20,007 bases of DNA from contig JAICUZ010000016.1 of assembly GCA_025935595.1 (NCBI GenBank), positions 1 to 20,007 of the forward strand, read 5' to 3'. This stretch comes from Burkholderiales bacterium (GTDB taxonomy: Bacteria; Actinomycetota; Thermoleophilia; Gaiellales; Gaiellaceae). A program made the position numbers and the translations under genes. This document shows, piece by piece, positions 1 through 6,200 of this stretch (positions are counted from its first letter, which is position 1; every line of letters begins with the position of its first letter). The notes below the pieces were generated by a model, which saw only the letters and a list, made by a program, of their open reading frames with translations, ran no database searches and was not told the DNA's origin.

Positions 1-541
1 ACGGCCGGCGAAGGACGGCCGCTGCGACCGACGCGACGACGATCCACTCGGCGAAGGCGACACTCCACGCGGTCTCGTGCAGCATCGGCTTCACGTCGCC
101 GAGGGCACCCGGGCTCCAGGCGAGGAGCGCAGCCACGAGGAGCGCCAGGCCTGCGGCTGCGGCGACGCGCTCCGGCAGGATCGACGCGGCTACCACGAGC
201 GCGACGCCGAGCGCGAACCACCAGGTCGCCTGCAGCCCGACGAGCGCCGGCAGTGCGTCACGGTCGAAGGCACCACGGTACGGGGCGAGCAGGAACCGGT
301 TGCCCAAGAGCGGCAGGAGCACGTAGGCCCCTGCGGCGGCGGCGGGGAACCGGCCGCCGGCGAGACGCGTCGCGGTCGCTCCGACACCTGCGACCGCAGC
401 GGGGGCGAGAACGAGCGCGACCGCGACCGACGCGGCTCCCGCATTCGGTTGCGTCGCCGCGACCGCCGCGACGACGAGCACCTGCACCGCCGCGCACGCC
501 GCCAGCGTGAGACGCTGCCGGCGGTCGAAGGACGGGAGCAC
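1..541 (-). CDS. Polytopic membrane protein of unknown function, C-terminus cut by window edge
   Basis: An open frame of 180 codons runs leftward from a GTG at 541 to the window edge without a stop. The product is strongly hydrophobic: membrane segments are apparent near residues 11-30, 37-58, 68-86, 105-122, 127-143 and 160-177, separated by short polar loops such as NRFLLAPYRGAFDRD (81-95). I do not recognise the family. Its place beside a polysaccharide locus suggests a cell-surface role, but that is guilt by association only. The GTG at 541 is chosen because the first hydrophobic segment begins about ten residues later and a TACGCT box lies 6 bases upstream; an in-frame GTG at 574 would add 11 residues. 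The start region overlaps the 5' end of the divergent methyltransferase as annotated. Confidence 0.7.
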   Translation of the reverse strand, partial: MLPSFDRRQRLTLAACAAVQVLVVAAVAATQPNAGAASVAVALVLAPAAVAGVGATATRLAGGRFPAAAAGAYVLLPLLGNRFLLAPYRGAFDRDALPALVGLQATWWFALGVALVVAASILPERVAAAAGLALLVAALLAWSPGALGDVKPMLHETAWSVAFAEWIVVASVAAAVLRRP

Positions 542-1208
542 CGGGCAAGCGTATCGGGCAAGCTGGCGTATCACCGATCCGCACTCGACCAAGCCCTCTT
601 CCTACTTCGAACAGGCGCGACCCGAGCTCGTGGCGCTGCTCCCGCCGCGCCTCGGCCGTGTGCTCGACATCGGCTGCGGCGCCGGCGGTGTCGGTCGGGC
701 GCTCCGTCCGCGCGCCGAGTCGCTGACCGGGATCGAGCTCGACCCGCAGGCCGCGGAGCGCGCGCGTGAGGTCTACGACGCCGTGCACGAGGGCGCGGTC
801 GAGGAGGTGCTCGGTCGCGTCGACGGGCAGTTCGACGTGATCCTCGCCTACGACGTGCTCGAGCATCTCGTCGATCCAGGCGCTGTCCTGCGACGCGTAC
901 GCGAGGTTGCCGCGCCGGGTGCGCTGCTCCATGTCTCCGTTCCCAATGCACGGCACTGGTCACTCGTTCGCGACCTCGTCCTCAAGGGGACGTTCGGATA
1001 CACCGAATCGGGTCACCGCGACGAGACACACCTCCGCTGGCTGACGCCGCGCGATCTTGTCGCGCTCGTCGGCGGAGCCGGGTGGCGGGTCGAGCGCGGC
1101 GGGCACGCACCCCTGACGCGCGCCGGCCGGCTCGCCGAGCACCTGACCGGCGGCCGGAGCGCGGAGTTCCTCGTCCACCAATGGTGGGCGCTCGCACGCG
1201 CCTCGTAG
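507..1208 (+). CDS. Class I SAM-dependent methyltransferase
   Basis: It probably transfers a methyl group from S-adenosylmethionine to a sugar, lipid or chain end in the surface-polysaccharide pathway; the acceptor cannot be read from sequence. The SAM-binding motif I is VLDIGCGAG (52-60), the acidic residue ending strand 2 is E77 (GIELD), and FDVILAYDVLEHLVDP (109-124) is the typical post-I/motif II region of the Methyltransf_23/UbiG-like fold. HVSVPNARHWS (142-152) follows. The length (233 aa) is normal. The start is unsure: the GTG at 507 is the only standard start upstream of the conserved-looking YFEQARPEL (33-41), but it gives an arginine-rich leader antisense to the neighbouring gene. 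The next GTG (630) would remove that conserved part. It converges on the GT2 gene with 2 bases between stops. Confidence 0.85.
   Translation: MRRCRRSKDGSTGQAYRASWRITDPHSTKPSSYFEQARPELVALLPPRLGRVLDIGCGAGGVGRALRPRAESLTGIELDPQAAERAREVYDAVHEGAVEEVLGRVDGQFDVILAYDVLEHLVDPGAVLRRVREVAAPGALLHVSVPNARHWSLVRDLVLKGTFGYTESGHRDETHLRWLTPRDLVALVGGAGWRVERGGHAPLTRAGRLAEHLTGGRSAEFLVHQWWALARAS
542..553 (-). promoter_or_regulatory. Candidate leaderless -10 box for the leftward membrane protein
   Basis: Read on the minus strand, TACGCT (548-553) fits the TAnnnT form of an actinobacterial -10 box. Only 6 bases separate it from the GTG at 541, so transcription would begin at or next to the start codon. No -35 is evident. 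The call rests on similar spacing at 5810, 18198 and 19828. Confidence 0.35.
543..572. repeat. Imperfect tandem repeat in the divergent head region
   Basis: Two adjacent copies: 543-555 GGGCAAGCGTATC and 556-572 GGGCAAGCTGGCGTATC. They share GGGCAAGC at the left and GTATC at the right, with four extra bases in the second. They lie where the leftward gene begins and the rightward methyltransferase must begin, so they could be binding half-sites or a small duplication. Confidence 0.4.
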
Positions 1209-1210
1209 CG

Positions 1211-2200
1211 TCACCCGACGCCGGGCTCGGACTGGTCGAAGTGCGTTGGCAGCGCACCCGTCGCGCGCAGCCGGACCAGGTCCGCCTGTCGTCGCAGCGC
1301 CTCCGCGACCGACACGGTCGCCAGCTCGAACGGAGCCCGTAACGGTTCCTGCGCGAGACCCTCCCGCGTGCCGCGTCGTCGCTCGCGAATCGGCGCCGCC
1401 TCTCGGCGGAGGAGCAGATGGACGAGGAGCACCGGCCAGTCGAGGAGGGCGACTGCGGTCCGCAGCGCGAGGCTGCGGCGCGCAACGCGATACCGGGCGA
1501 GGACGTAGCCGCGGCCGAACGCCTCGAGCTCTCGTTGTCGCGGCGAGGCGGCGCCGACCGTCTGCCCGTGCTTGTGCAGGGCTCGCGCGGCGGCGGCGCG
1601 CACGCAGGACCGGCCGGCGAGACGCAGTCGAAGGGCGAGGTCGACGTCCTCCCAGTAGGCGAAGAACGCATCGTCGAAGCCGCCGACCTCTCTGAAGGCG
1701 TCGGTCCGGTAGGCAGCCGCTCCACCGCACGGGCCGACCGGAGCGTGCGCTCCGGCGAGCTCCTCCACCGGCCGGTTCCAGAGGGCGTCCCACGACCGGA
1801 GTGTTCGGTCGAGCTCGATCCCGGCCGAGTCGACGAGGTGCGGGCGGTCGTGTTGCAGCAGCACTCCCGCCACCATGTGCACGCCCGGATCGGCGAACGG
1901 AGCGAGCAGCGCCTCGAGAAACGCCGGTGGACAGAGCACGTCGTTGTTCAGGAGGACGACCACGTCCGTCGTCACCTCCTCGACGCCGCGGTTCACGGCC
2001 CGGCCGAACCCGAGATTCGCCCGGAGAGGCACGACACGAACGCGCGGGAACCGCTCGCCCAGCCAGTCTGCGGTCCCGTCGCTCGATGCGTTGTCGACGA
2101 CCACGGTGTCGTGCTCGACGGTCTGTCCCTCGAGGTGCTCGAGCGTCTCGGTGAGGAGGGTGCGCGCGTTCAGCGTCGGGATGACGACGGTTGCGCGCAT
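1211..2200 (-). CDS. Family 2 glycosyltransferase (GT-A fold, WbbL-like)
   Basis: It would transfer a sugar, possibly a rhamnose as in WbbL-like enzymes, from a nucleotide donor to the growing lipid-linked glycan in the cytoplasm. The 329-residue product starts MRATVVIPTLN, has the nucleotide-binding VVVDNASSDGT (33-43), LGFGRAVNRG (63-72), a DxD-equivalent LLNNDV (83-88), the acceptor-side GPCGGAAAYR (156-165) and the catalytic-base motif WEDVDLALR (183-191). A hydrophobic stretch near residues 236-252 may touch the membrane. The ATG at 2200 is chosen because the family N-terminus begins directly there; the reading frame stays open further upstream, but only as antisense of the flippase. It is transcribed divergently from the flippase across a 21-base gap and ends 2 bases from the methyltransferase stop. 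Confidence 0.92.
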   Translation of the reverse strand: MRATVVIPTLNARTLLTETLEHLEGQTVEHDTVVVDNASSDGTADWLGERFPRVRVVPLRANLGFGRAVNRGVEEVTTDVVVLLNNDVLCPPAFLEALLAPFADPGVHMVAGVLLQHDRPHLVDSAGIELDRTLRSWDALWNRPVEELAGAHAPVGPCGGAAAYRTDAFREVGGFDDAFFAYWEDVDLALRLRLAGRSCVRAAAARALHKHGQTVGAASPRQRELEAFGRGYVLARYRVARRSLALRTAVALLDWPVLLVHLLLRREAAPIRERRRGTREGLAQEPLRAPFELATVSVAEALRRQADLVRLRATGALPTHFDQSEPGVG

Positions 2201-2217
2201 GTATCTCGTGCACCATA
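2201..2217 (-). promoter_or_regulatory. Candidate -10 box for the leftward GT2 gene
   Basis: On the minus strand TATGGT (2212-2217) fits TAnnnT and lies 11 bases before the ATG at 2200, which would leave a leader of only about 4 bases. No -35 is evident in the coding sequence upstream. No convincing box was found for the divergent flippase in this 21-base gap. Confidence 0.3.
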
Positions 2218-2221
2218 GAGG

Positions 2222-3673
2222 GTGGTGGGGACCTCCGAGACCGAGCTCGACGTGCTCGCGACGCCGGAGGCGGGCGGCCGGGTCGTCCGGGGCGGCGCCG
2301 TGCGCGGTCTCGGGTACGCCGCCGGCACCCTCGTCGCCGCCGGCACGGCCGTGCTCCTCCTCCGCCACCTCGGTCGGGTCGACTTCGGCCGGTACGGCAC
2401 CGTCGGCGCACTGCTCGGTGTGATCAGCGGCGTCAGCGACGCGGGGCTCACCGCCGTCGGCGCGCGCGAGCTCGCGCTCGCCGCCCCGGCCGAGCGACCG
2501 CGTCTCCTGCGCAACCTCGTGACGCTCCGGCTCGCGATAACGCCGCTCGGCATCGTCGCTGCCGCGGTCTTCGCGTTCCTCGCCTACGACCGGACGATGT
2601 TCTGGGGCACCCTGCTCGGCGGCGTCGGCGTGCTGCTCGTCAACACGCAGGCGACGATGATGGCGCCGCTCACGGTCGACCTCCGGCTCGGCATCGTGAC
2701 CGTCTTCGAGGTGCTGAAGACGATGCTGACGTTCGTCTTCGTCGCCGTCTTCGTCGGCGCGGGGCTGTCGCTCCTGCCGTTCCTCGCCGTCCAGATCCCG
2801 GTGGGGCTCGCGATCGTGCTCCTGACGCCGCTCGCCGTCCCCGTCGGGCGCGGGCTCCGGCCCGGATACGACCGCCGGATCGTCGCGTCGCTGGTCCGCG
2901 AGGCGTTGCCGCTCGCCGTGGCGTTGACGATGAACGTCGTCTATTTCCGGGTGATCATGATCATGACCTCGCTGCTTGCGTCGAAGGTCGAGACGGGTCT
3001 CTATGCGACCTCGTTCCAGGTCTTCGCGGTGCTCTTCTCGCTGCCGCTGCTCGTGCTCTCTTCGGCGCTGCCGCTGCTGTCGGTAGCCGGCCGTGACGAC
3101 GGCGAGCGCCTGCGCTTCGGTCTGCAGCGGATGACCGAGGTGGCGCTCGCCGGTGGGGTCGCGTTCGTCCTGGCGATCGTCGCGCTCGCGCCGGTGCTGA
3201 TCCCGTTTCTCGGCGGGCGCGAATACCGCGGCGCCGCGCCGGTGCTGCAGATCCAGGTGTTCGCGCTGATCGCGGTCTTCGTCGGGCAGACGTGGCAGCT
3301 CGGCTTGCTCGCGGTCCGGCGGCAGGCGGCGCTCGCCTGGGCGAACGGGGGTGCGCTCGCGATCGTGATCGTCGCGGGAGCGATCCTGATCCCCACGGCG
3401 GGCGCGCGCGGCGGCGCTGTTGCCGCGGTGATCGGCGAGACATCGCTCGCCCTGTTCGTGTACATCGCCCTTCGCCGGGTGCCGGCGTCCGTCGCTCCCG
3501 CACTCGGGCTGACACCGCGGGTCGTCGCCGCGTCGCTGCCTGCCTTCGCGGTCCTTGCGCTGCCGATGCCGTGGGAGGCACGGCTCGTCGGCTCCCTGGG
3601 CGTCTTCGCCGCGCTCGCCCTCGCGATCGGCGCCGTCCCCCGCGAGCTGCTGCACGCGTTCCTCCGGCGATGA
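2222..3673 (+). CDS. Wzx-like polysaccharide flippase (MOP/MVF superfamily)
   Basis: It is predicted to flip lipid-linked oligosaccharide from the inner to the outer face of the cytoplasmic membrane. The 483-residue protein is hydrophobic throughout, with about 12-14 membrane segments, and begins with a soluble lead followed by VRGGAVRGLGYAAGTLVAAG, the usual opening of oligosaccharide flippases. Features such as FGRYGTVGALLGVISGVSDAGL (about 60-81) and a mid-protein LVREALPLAVALTMNVVYFR (about 225-244) match the two-bundle layout of this superfamily. The start is a GTG with a second GTG directly after it; either is possible. The stop overlaps the ATG of the next GT4 gene (ATGA), so the two are coupled. 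Family assignment is firm; substrate is unknown. Confidence 0.9.
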   Translation: MVGTSETELDVLATPEAGGRVVRGGAVRGLGYAAGTLVAAGTAVLLLRHLGRVDFGRYGTVGALLGVISGVSDAGLTAVGARELALAAPAERPRLLRNLVTLRLAITPLGIVAAAVFAFLAYDRTMFWGTLLGGVGVLLVNTQATMMAPLTVDLRLGIVTVFEVLKTMLTFVFVAVFVGAGLSLLPFLAVQIPVGLAIVLLTPLAVPVGRGLRPGYDRRIVASLVREALPLAVALTMNVVYFRVIMIMTSLLASKVETGLYATSFQVFAVLFSLPLLVLSSALPLLSVAGRDDGERLRFGLQRMTEVALAGGVAFVLAIVALAPVLIPFLGGREYRGAAPVLQIQVFALIAVFVGQTWQLGLLAVRRQAALAWANGGALAIVIVAGAILIPTAGARGGAVAAVIGETSLALFVYIALRRVPASVAPALGLTPRVVAASLPAFAVLALPMPWEARLVGSLGVFAALALAIGAVPRELLHAFLRR

Positions 3674-4773
3674 CGAAGCCGCGCGTCGTCCTCCTGCGCG
3701 GTCACGCGGCGAATCCGTGGGACTTGCGCCCGTGGGAACTGCTCACGGATCGCTTCGACGTCCGCGTCCTCGTCACCGGCTCGAACGCCTTCGACGTCTC
3801 GAGCCTCGCGCTTCCGGTTGACCGGGTGGCCGCGCTGCGTGACCGGCTTCCGGGCGGTCGTGCCGGCGACGTCGCAGCGCTCGCTCTCGGCGACCGCTAC
3901 CTCGGGCTCGAGGGGAAGCTGCGCGGGGCCGACATCGTCCATGCTGCGGAGATCGGTGTGCCGTACAGCCACGGCCCCGCGCTCCTTCGCGACCCGCTCG
4001 CCTTCAAGCTCGTGCTGACTGTGTGGGAGACGATTCCGTTCGTCGGCGCGTACCGGCGCTTTCGCGGCCGTCGGCAGCGGCGGGAGACGATCCCGCAGGT
4101 CGATCTGTTCCTGCCGGTGACCGAGCGGGCGAGACGGATGCTTCTGCTGGAGGGCGCGGCCCCCGAGCGGTGCGTCGTCGCGCCCCCCGGCGTCGACGGA
4201 GCTCGCTTCCGCACGACGGAGCCGCCCGAGAGCCACCTCGTGCTGAGCGCCGGGCGGCTCGTCTGGGAGAAGGGGCACCAGGATGTCTTGCGCGCCCTTG
4301 CCTGGCTGCGTCGCGACGGGCAGGACGTCCGCGGCATGGTCGTCGGCCGCGGCCCGGAGGAACGACGGTTGCGCGAGCACGCGCGCGAGCTCGGGCTCGA
4401 GGGCGCCGTCGAGTGGCGGGCCTCGGTCGCCTACACCGACATGCCGGCGGTGTTCGCCGCCGCATCGTGCTTCGTTCTCGCGAGCCTGCCGACGCCCGTG
4501 TGGGAGGAGCAGTTCGGGATGGTGCTCGCCGAGGCGGCGGCGTCGGGCCTGCCGATCGTGGCGGCGTCGTCCGGCGCGATCCCCGAGGTGCTGCAAGGCA
4601 ACGGCCGACTGTTCCCGCCGGGCGACTGGGAGGCGCTCGCACGCCGGCTCGGCGAGTTGACTGCCGCCCCGCCGGGGCGCGAGGACCACGGCGAGCTCGT
4701 CGCGACGTATTCCGTCGAGGCGGCCGCGGCGCGCTACGCCGCCGCCTACGAACGGGTGCTGAGCTCGGCGTAG
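3670..4773 (+). CDS. Family 4 glycosyltransferase (GT-B fold)
   Basis: A retaining GT-B enzyme that would add a sugar to the lipid-linked chain in the cytoplasm. The protein has 367 residues. The N-terminal acceptor domain runs to about residue 180 and includes LTVWETIPFVG near 117-127. The donor domain begins with LSAGRLVWEKGHQDVL (about 191-206) and holds the EX7E pair E280/E288 in EEQFGMVLAEAAASGLP, followed by SSGAIPEVLQGNGRLFPPGD. The ATG at 3670 overlaps the flippase stop as ATGA, which decides the start; the frame is open further upstream but only inside the flippase. The last 28 bases overlap the 3' end of the convergent GT4 gene. Donor and acceptor cannot be told from sequence. Confidence 0.93.
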   Translation: MTKPRVVLLRGHAANPWDLRPWELLTDRFDVRVLVTGSNAFDVSSLALPVDRVAALRDRLPGGRAGDVAALALGDRYLGLEGKLRGADIVHAAEIGVPYSHGPALLRDPLAFKLVLTVWETIPFVGAYRRFRGRRQRRETIPQVDLFLPVTERARRMLLLEGAAPERCVVAPPGVDGARFRTTEPPESHLVLSAGRLVWEKGHQDVLRALAWLRRDGQDVRGMVVGRGPEERRLREHARELGLEGAVEWRASVAYTDMPAVFAAASCFVLASLPTPVWEEQFGMVLAEAAASGLPIVAASSGAIPEVLQGNGRLFPPGDWEALARRLGELTAAPPGREDHGELVATYSVEAAAARYAAAYERVLSSA

Positions 4774-5810
4774 ACGGCGTCCGTCGCGCGCGCCGTCGCG
4801 TCCCACGAGAACCGCGCCGCCCGCGCGAGCCCGCGCTCGACCCACGGCGCCGGATCGTCGAGCACCCCGCGGACGGCGTCGGCGATCGCGTGCGGATCGC
4901 GCGGGTCGAAGAGGCGTGCCGCACCGCCGACCGTCTCCGGGAGCGCCGCCGCGTTCGAACAGGCGACGGGGCACCCGCAGGCCATCGCCTCGATCGGCGG
5001 CAGGCCGAAGCCCTCGTACAGCGACGGGAAGACGAGCGCCGATGCCCGCCGCATGAGCGACGCGACCTCGTCGGCGGCGACGTGCCCGCGTGACTCGACT
5101 CCCGCCGGCAGATTCGAGAAGTCGCCGCCGCCGGTGAGGACGAGCCGCAGCTCCGGCCGCTCGCGCCTGAGGAGCGCGAACGCCTCGAACAGGCGCTCGT
5201 GGTTCTTGTGCTTCCATGGCCGCGCCGGGTAGAGGAGGAACGGCTCGCGCGGCCCGTCGCCAGGACGGAGGTGCTCGCGGTCGACCCCGAGCGGTATGAC
5301 GCGAATGCGGCTCGGGTCGAGCCGGAGGGTCGAGACGGCGCGCTCGGCGGCGAACTCGCTGACCGCGATGACGCGCGCGGCGCGCCGCAGCGAACGGTGC
5401 CAGTACACGGCGCGAAACGCGCGCTCGGCGCGCGAGAACATCTCGGGAAGATCGAGGTGCTGCACGTCGTGCAGGGTCACCACCGTTGCGAGTGATGTGC
5501 GCGGCAGCTCGATCGTGAGCGGGAAGTGGACGACGTCCGCACCGGCGAGATATGCCCGCAGCGGTCCCGGGCGCGCGCCCGCAAGCGTCAACGCACCAAG
5601 ACGCTCGAACGTCGACCGCGCACGCCGGAACTCGCGCGCGCTCACGGACGGGAGCCCCTCGGCCCGGTCCGGCGCCACCGGCGGCAGCACGATCCGGTAG
5701 GGATGTGTGCCGACACGCCCGAGGCCGCGCAGCAGCTCGCGCACATAGGTCTCGCTGCCGCCGAGCCGGCCCGGCACGAGCGTGAGCAGCGGGATCGCGA
5801 TCACGCTCAC
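4746..5810 (-). CDS. Family 4 glycosyltransferase (GT-B fold), single-gene leftward unit
   Basis: A 354-residue GT-B glycosyltransferase. N-terminal IPLLTLVPGRLGGSETYVREL is typical of GT4 enzymes that bind the acceptor through a glycine-rich loop. VVTLHDVQHLDLPEMF and RVIAVSEFAAERAV mark the N-domain core. The donor domain has LLYPARPWKHKNHERLFEAF and the EX7E pair E266/E274 in YEGFGLPPIEAMACG. This pattern is close to mannosyltransferase-like GT4 proteins of surface glycan loci, but the sugar is not determined. GTG 5810 is chosen for its 7-base distance from a TACGAT -10 box; a GTG two codons later (5804) is an alternative. It runs against the plus-strand genes on both sides and overlaps the convergent GT4 tail by 28 bases. 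Confidence 0.92.
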   Translation of the reverse strand: MSVIAIPLLTLVPGRLGGSETYVRELLRGLGRVGTHPYRIVLPPVAPDRAEGLPSVSAREFRRARSTFERLGALTLAGARPGPLRAYLAGADVVHFPLTIELPRTSLATVVTLHDVQHLDLPEMFSRAERAFRAVYWHRSLRRAARVIAVSEFAAERAVSTLRLDPSRIRVIPLGVDREHLRPGDGPREPFLLYPARPWKHKNHERLFEAFALLRRERPELRLVLTGGGDFSNLPAGVESRGHVAADEVASLMRRASALVFPSLYEGFGLPPIEAMACGCPVACSNAAALPETVGGAARLFDPRDPHAIADAVRGVLDDPAPWVERGLARAARFSWDATARATDAVYAELSTRS

Positions 5811-5823
5811 GCGGGCGATCGTA
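5811..5823 (-). promoter_or_regulatory. Leaderless promoter -10 for the leftward GT4 gene
   Basis: On the minus strand GAGTACGATCGCC precedes the GTG at 5810, with TACGAT at 5818-5823 and 7 bases between box and start codon. The same 13 bases sit in the same place in front of the gene starting at 19828. The -35 position (about 5841-5846) falls inside the palindrome at 5836-5849. Confidence 0.55.
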
Positions 5824-5835
5824 CTCGCGGCCCGC

Positions 5836-5849
5836 TTAGAGGCCTCTAA
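5836..5849. promoter_or_regulatory. Perfect 14-bp palindrome, candidate operator
   Basis: TTAGAGGCCTCTAA is identical on both strands. It lies in the 75-base gap between divergent genes, over the -35 position of the leftward promoter and touching the -35 position of the rightward one. This is where a dimeric repressor or activator controlling both directions would bind. No regulator gene is in the window. Confidence 0.5.
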
Positions 5850-5871
5850 CAGAGCCGTAATCCGGCGTCTT

Positions 5872-5885
5872 TAGACTCCCGCGGA
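5872..5885 (+). promoter_or_regulatory. Leaderless promoter -10 for the long plus-strand operon
   Basis: TAGACT (5872-5877), preceded by TT, lies 8 bases before the GTG at 5886, so the transcript would start at or beside the start codon. The same TAGACT box with a 9-base spacer precedes the ABC permease at 19869. It would drive the operon 5886-14334. Confidence 0.55.
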
Positions 5886-6200
5886 GTGACCGACGAGCCG
5901 ACGGACGTGGCCGCGCTCTTCGCGCGGCTGAAGGAGGAGCTTCGGGCGGCCGGGCCGCGCGGCGACGACGTCTCGCCGGCGCACGTGCGTCTCTCCGTGC
6001 GCGACCAGGCCGAGCGGTTGTGGCCGATCTCGGCCGAGCGTCCGATCGTCGGCAAGGGCGGTCCGCTCAAGTCGGTGCTCCGTCGTCTCATGCGCTGGTA
6101 TGTGGAGCCCGCGTTCGCCGACCAGCGTGCGTTCAACGATGCGATCCTCAAGCTGATCGACGATCTCGACGAGCGCGTCACGCGGCTCGAGCGGCAATGA
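5886..6200 (+). CDS. Small helical protein of glycan loci, first gene of the operon
   Basis: A 104-residue soluble protein without signal peptide or membrane segment. Visible parts are an N-terminal acidic helix (residues 5-22), a middle SVRDQAERLWPISAERPIV (37-55), a basic LKSVLRRLMRWYVEPAFADQ (61-80) and a C-terminal heptad-like helix NDAILKLIDDLDERVTRLE (84-102). From memory, the order W-P-I/V-S-x-x-R-P-I, a basic segment, WY-x-x-P and Q-x-x-FN resembles a helical leader seen at the N-terminus of some methyltransferases and glycosyltransferases of polysaccharide loci; here it stands alone. Function is unknown; a scaffold for glycosyltransferases or a membrane-surface anchor are guesses. 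The GTG follows a TAGACT box by 8 bases, and the stop overlaps the next ATG (ATGA), so it is coupled to the GT4 gene. Confidence 0.8.
   Translation: MTDEPTDVAALFARLKEELRAAGPRGDDVSPAHVRLSVRDQAERLWPISAERPIVGKGGPLKSVLRRLMRWYVEPAFADQRAFNDAILKLIDDLDERVTRLERQ

Noticed and set aside
2208..2213. GTGCAC palindrome in the 21-base divergent gap
   Set aside because: Six bases are too short to support an operator and no longer inverted repeat surrounds it.
2201..3655. Long leftward open frame upstream of the GT2 gene
   Set aside because: It is antisense to the flippase and rich in charged residues without any fold; the GT2 domain begins at the ATG at 2200. Stop-free antisense frames are expected at this GC content.
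3001..5217. 738-codon leftward open frame
   Set aside because: It lies antisense to the flippase and GT4 genes and in another frame of the leftward GT4; composition is arginine/alanine-rich and low in hydrophobic order.
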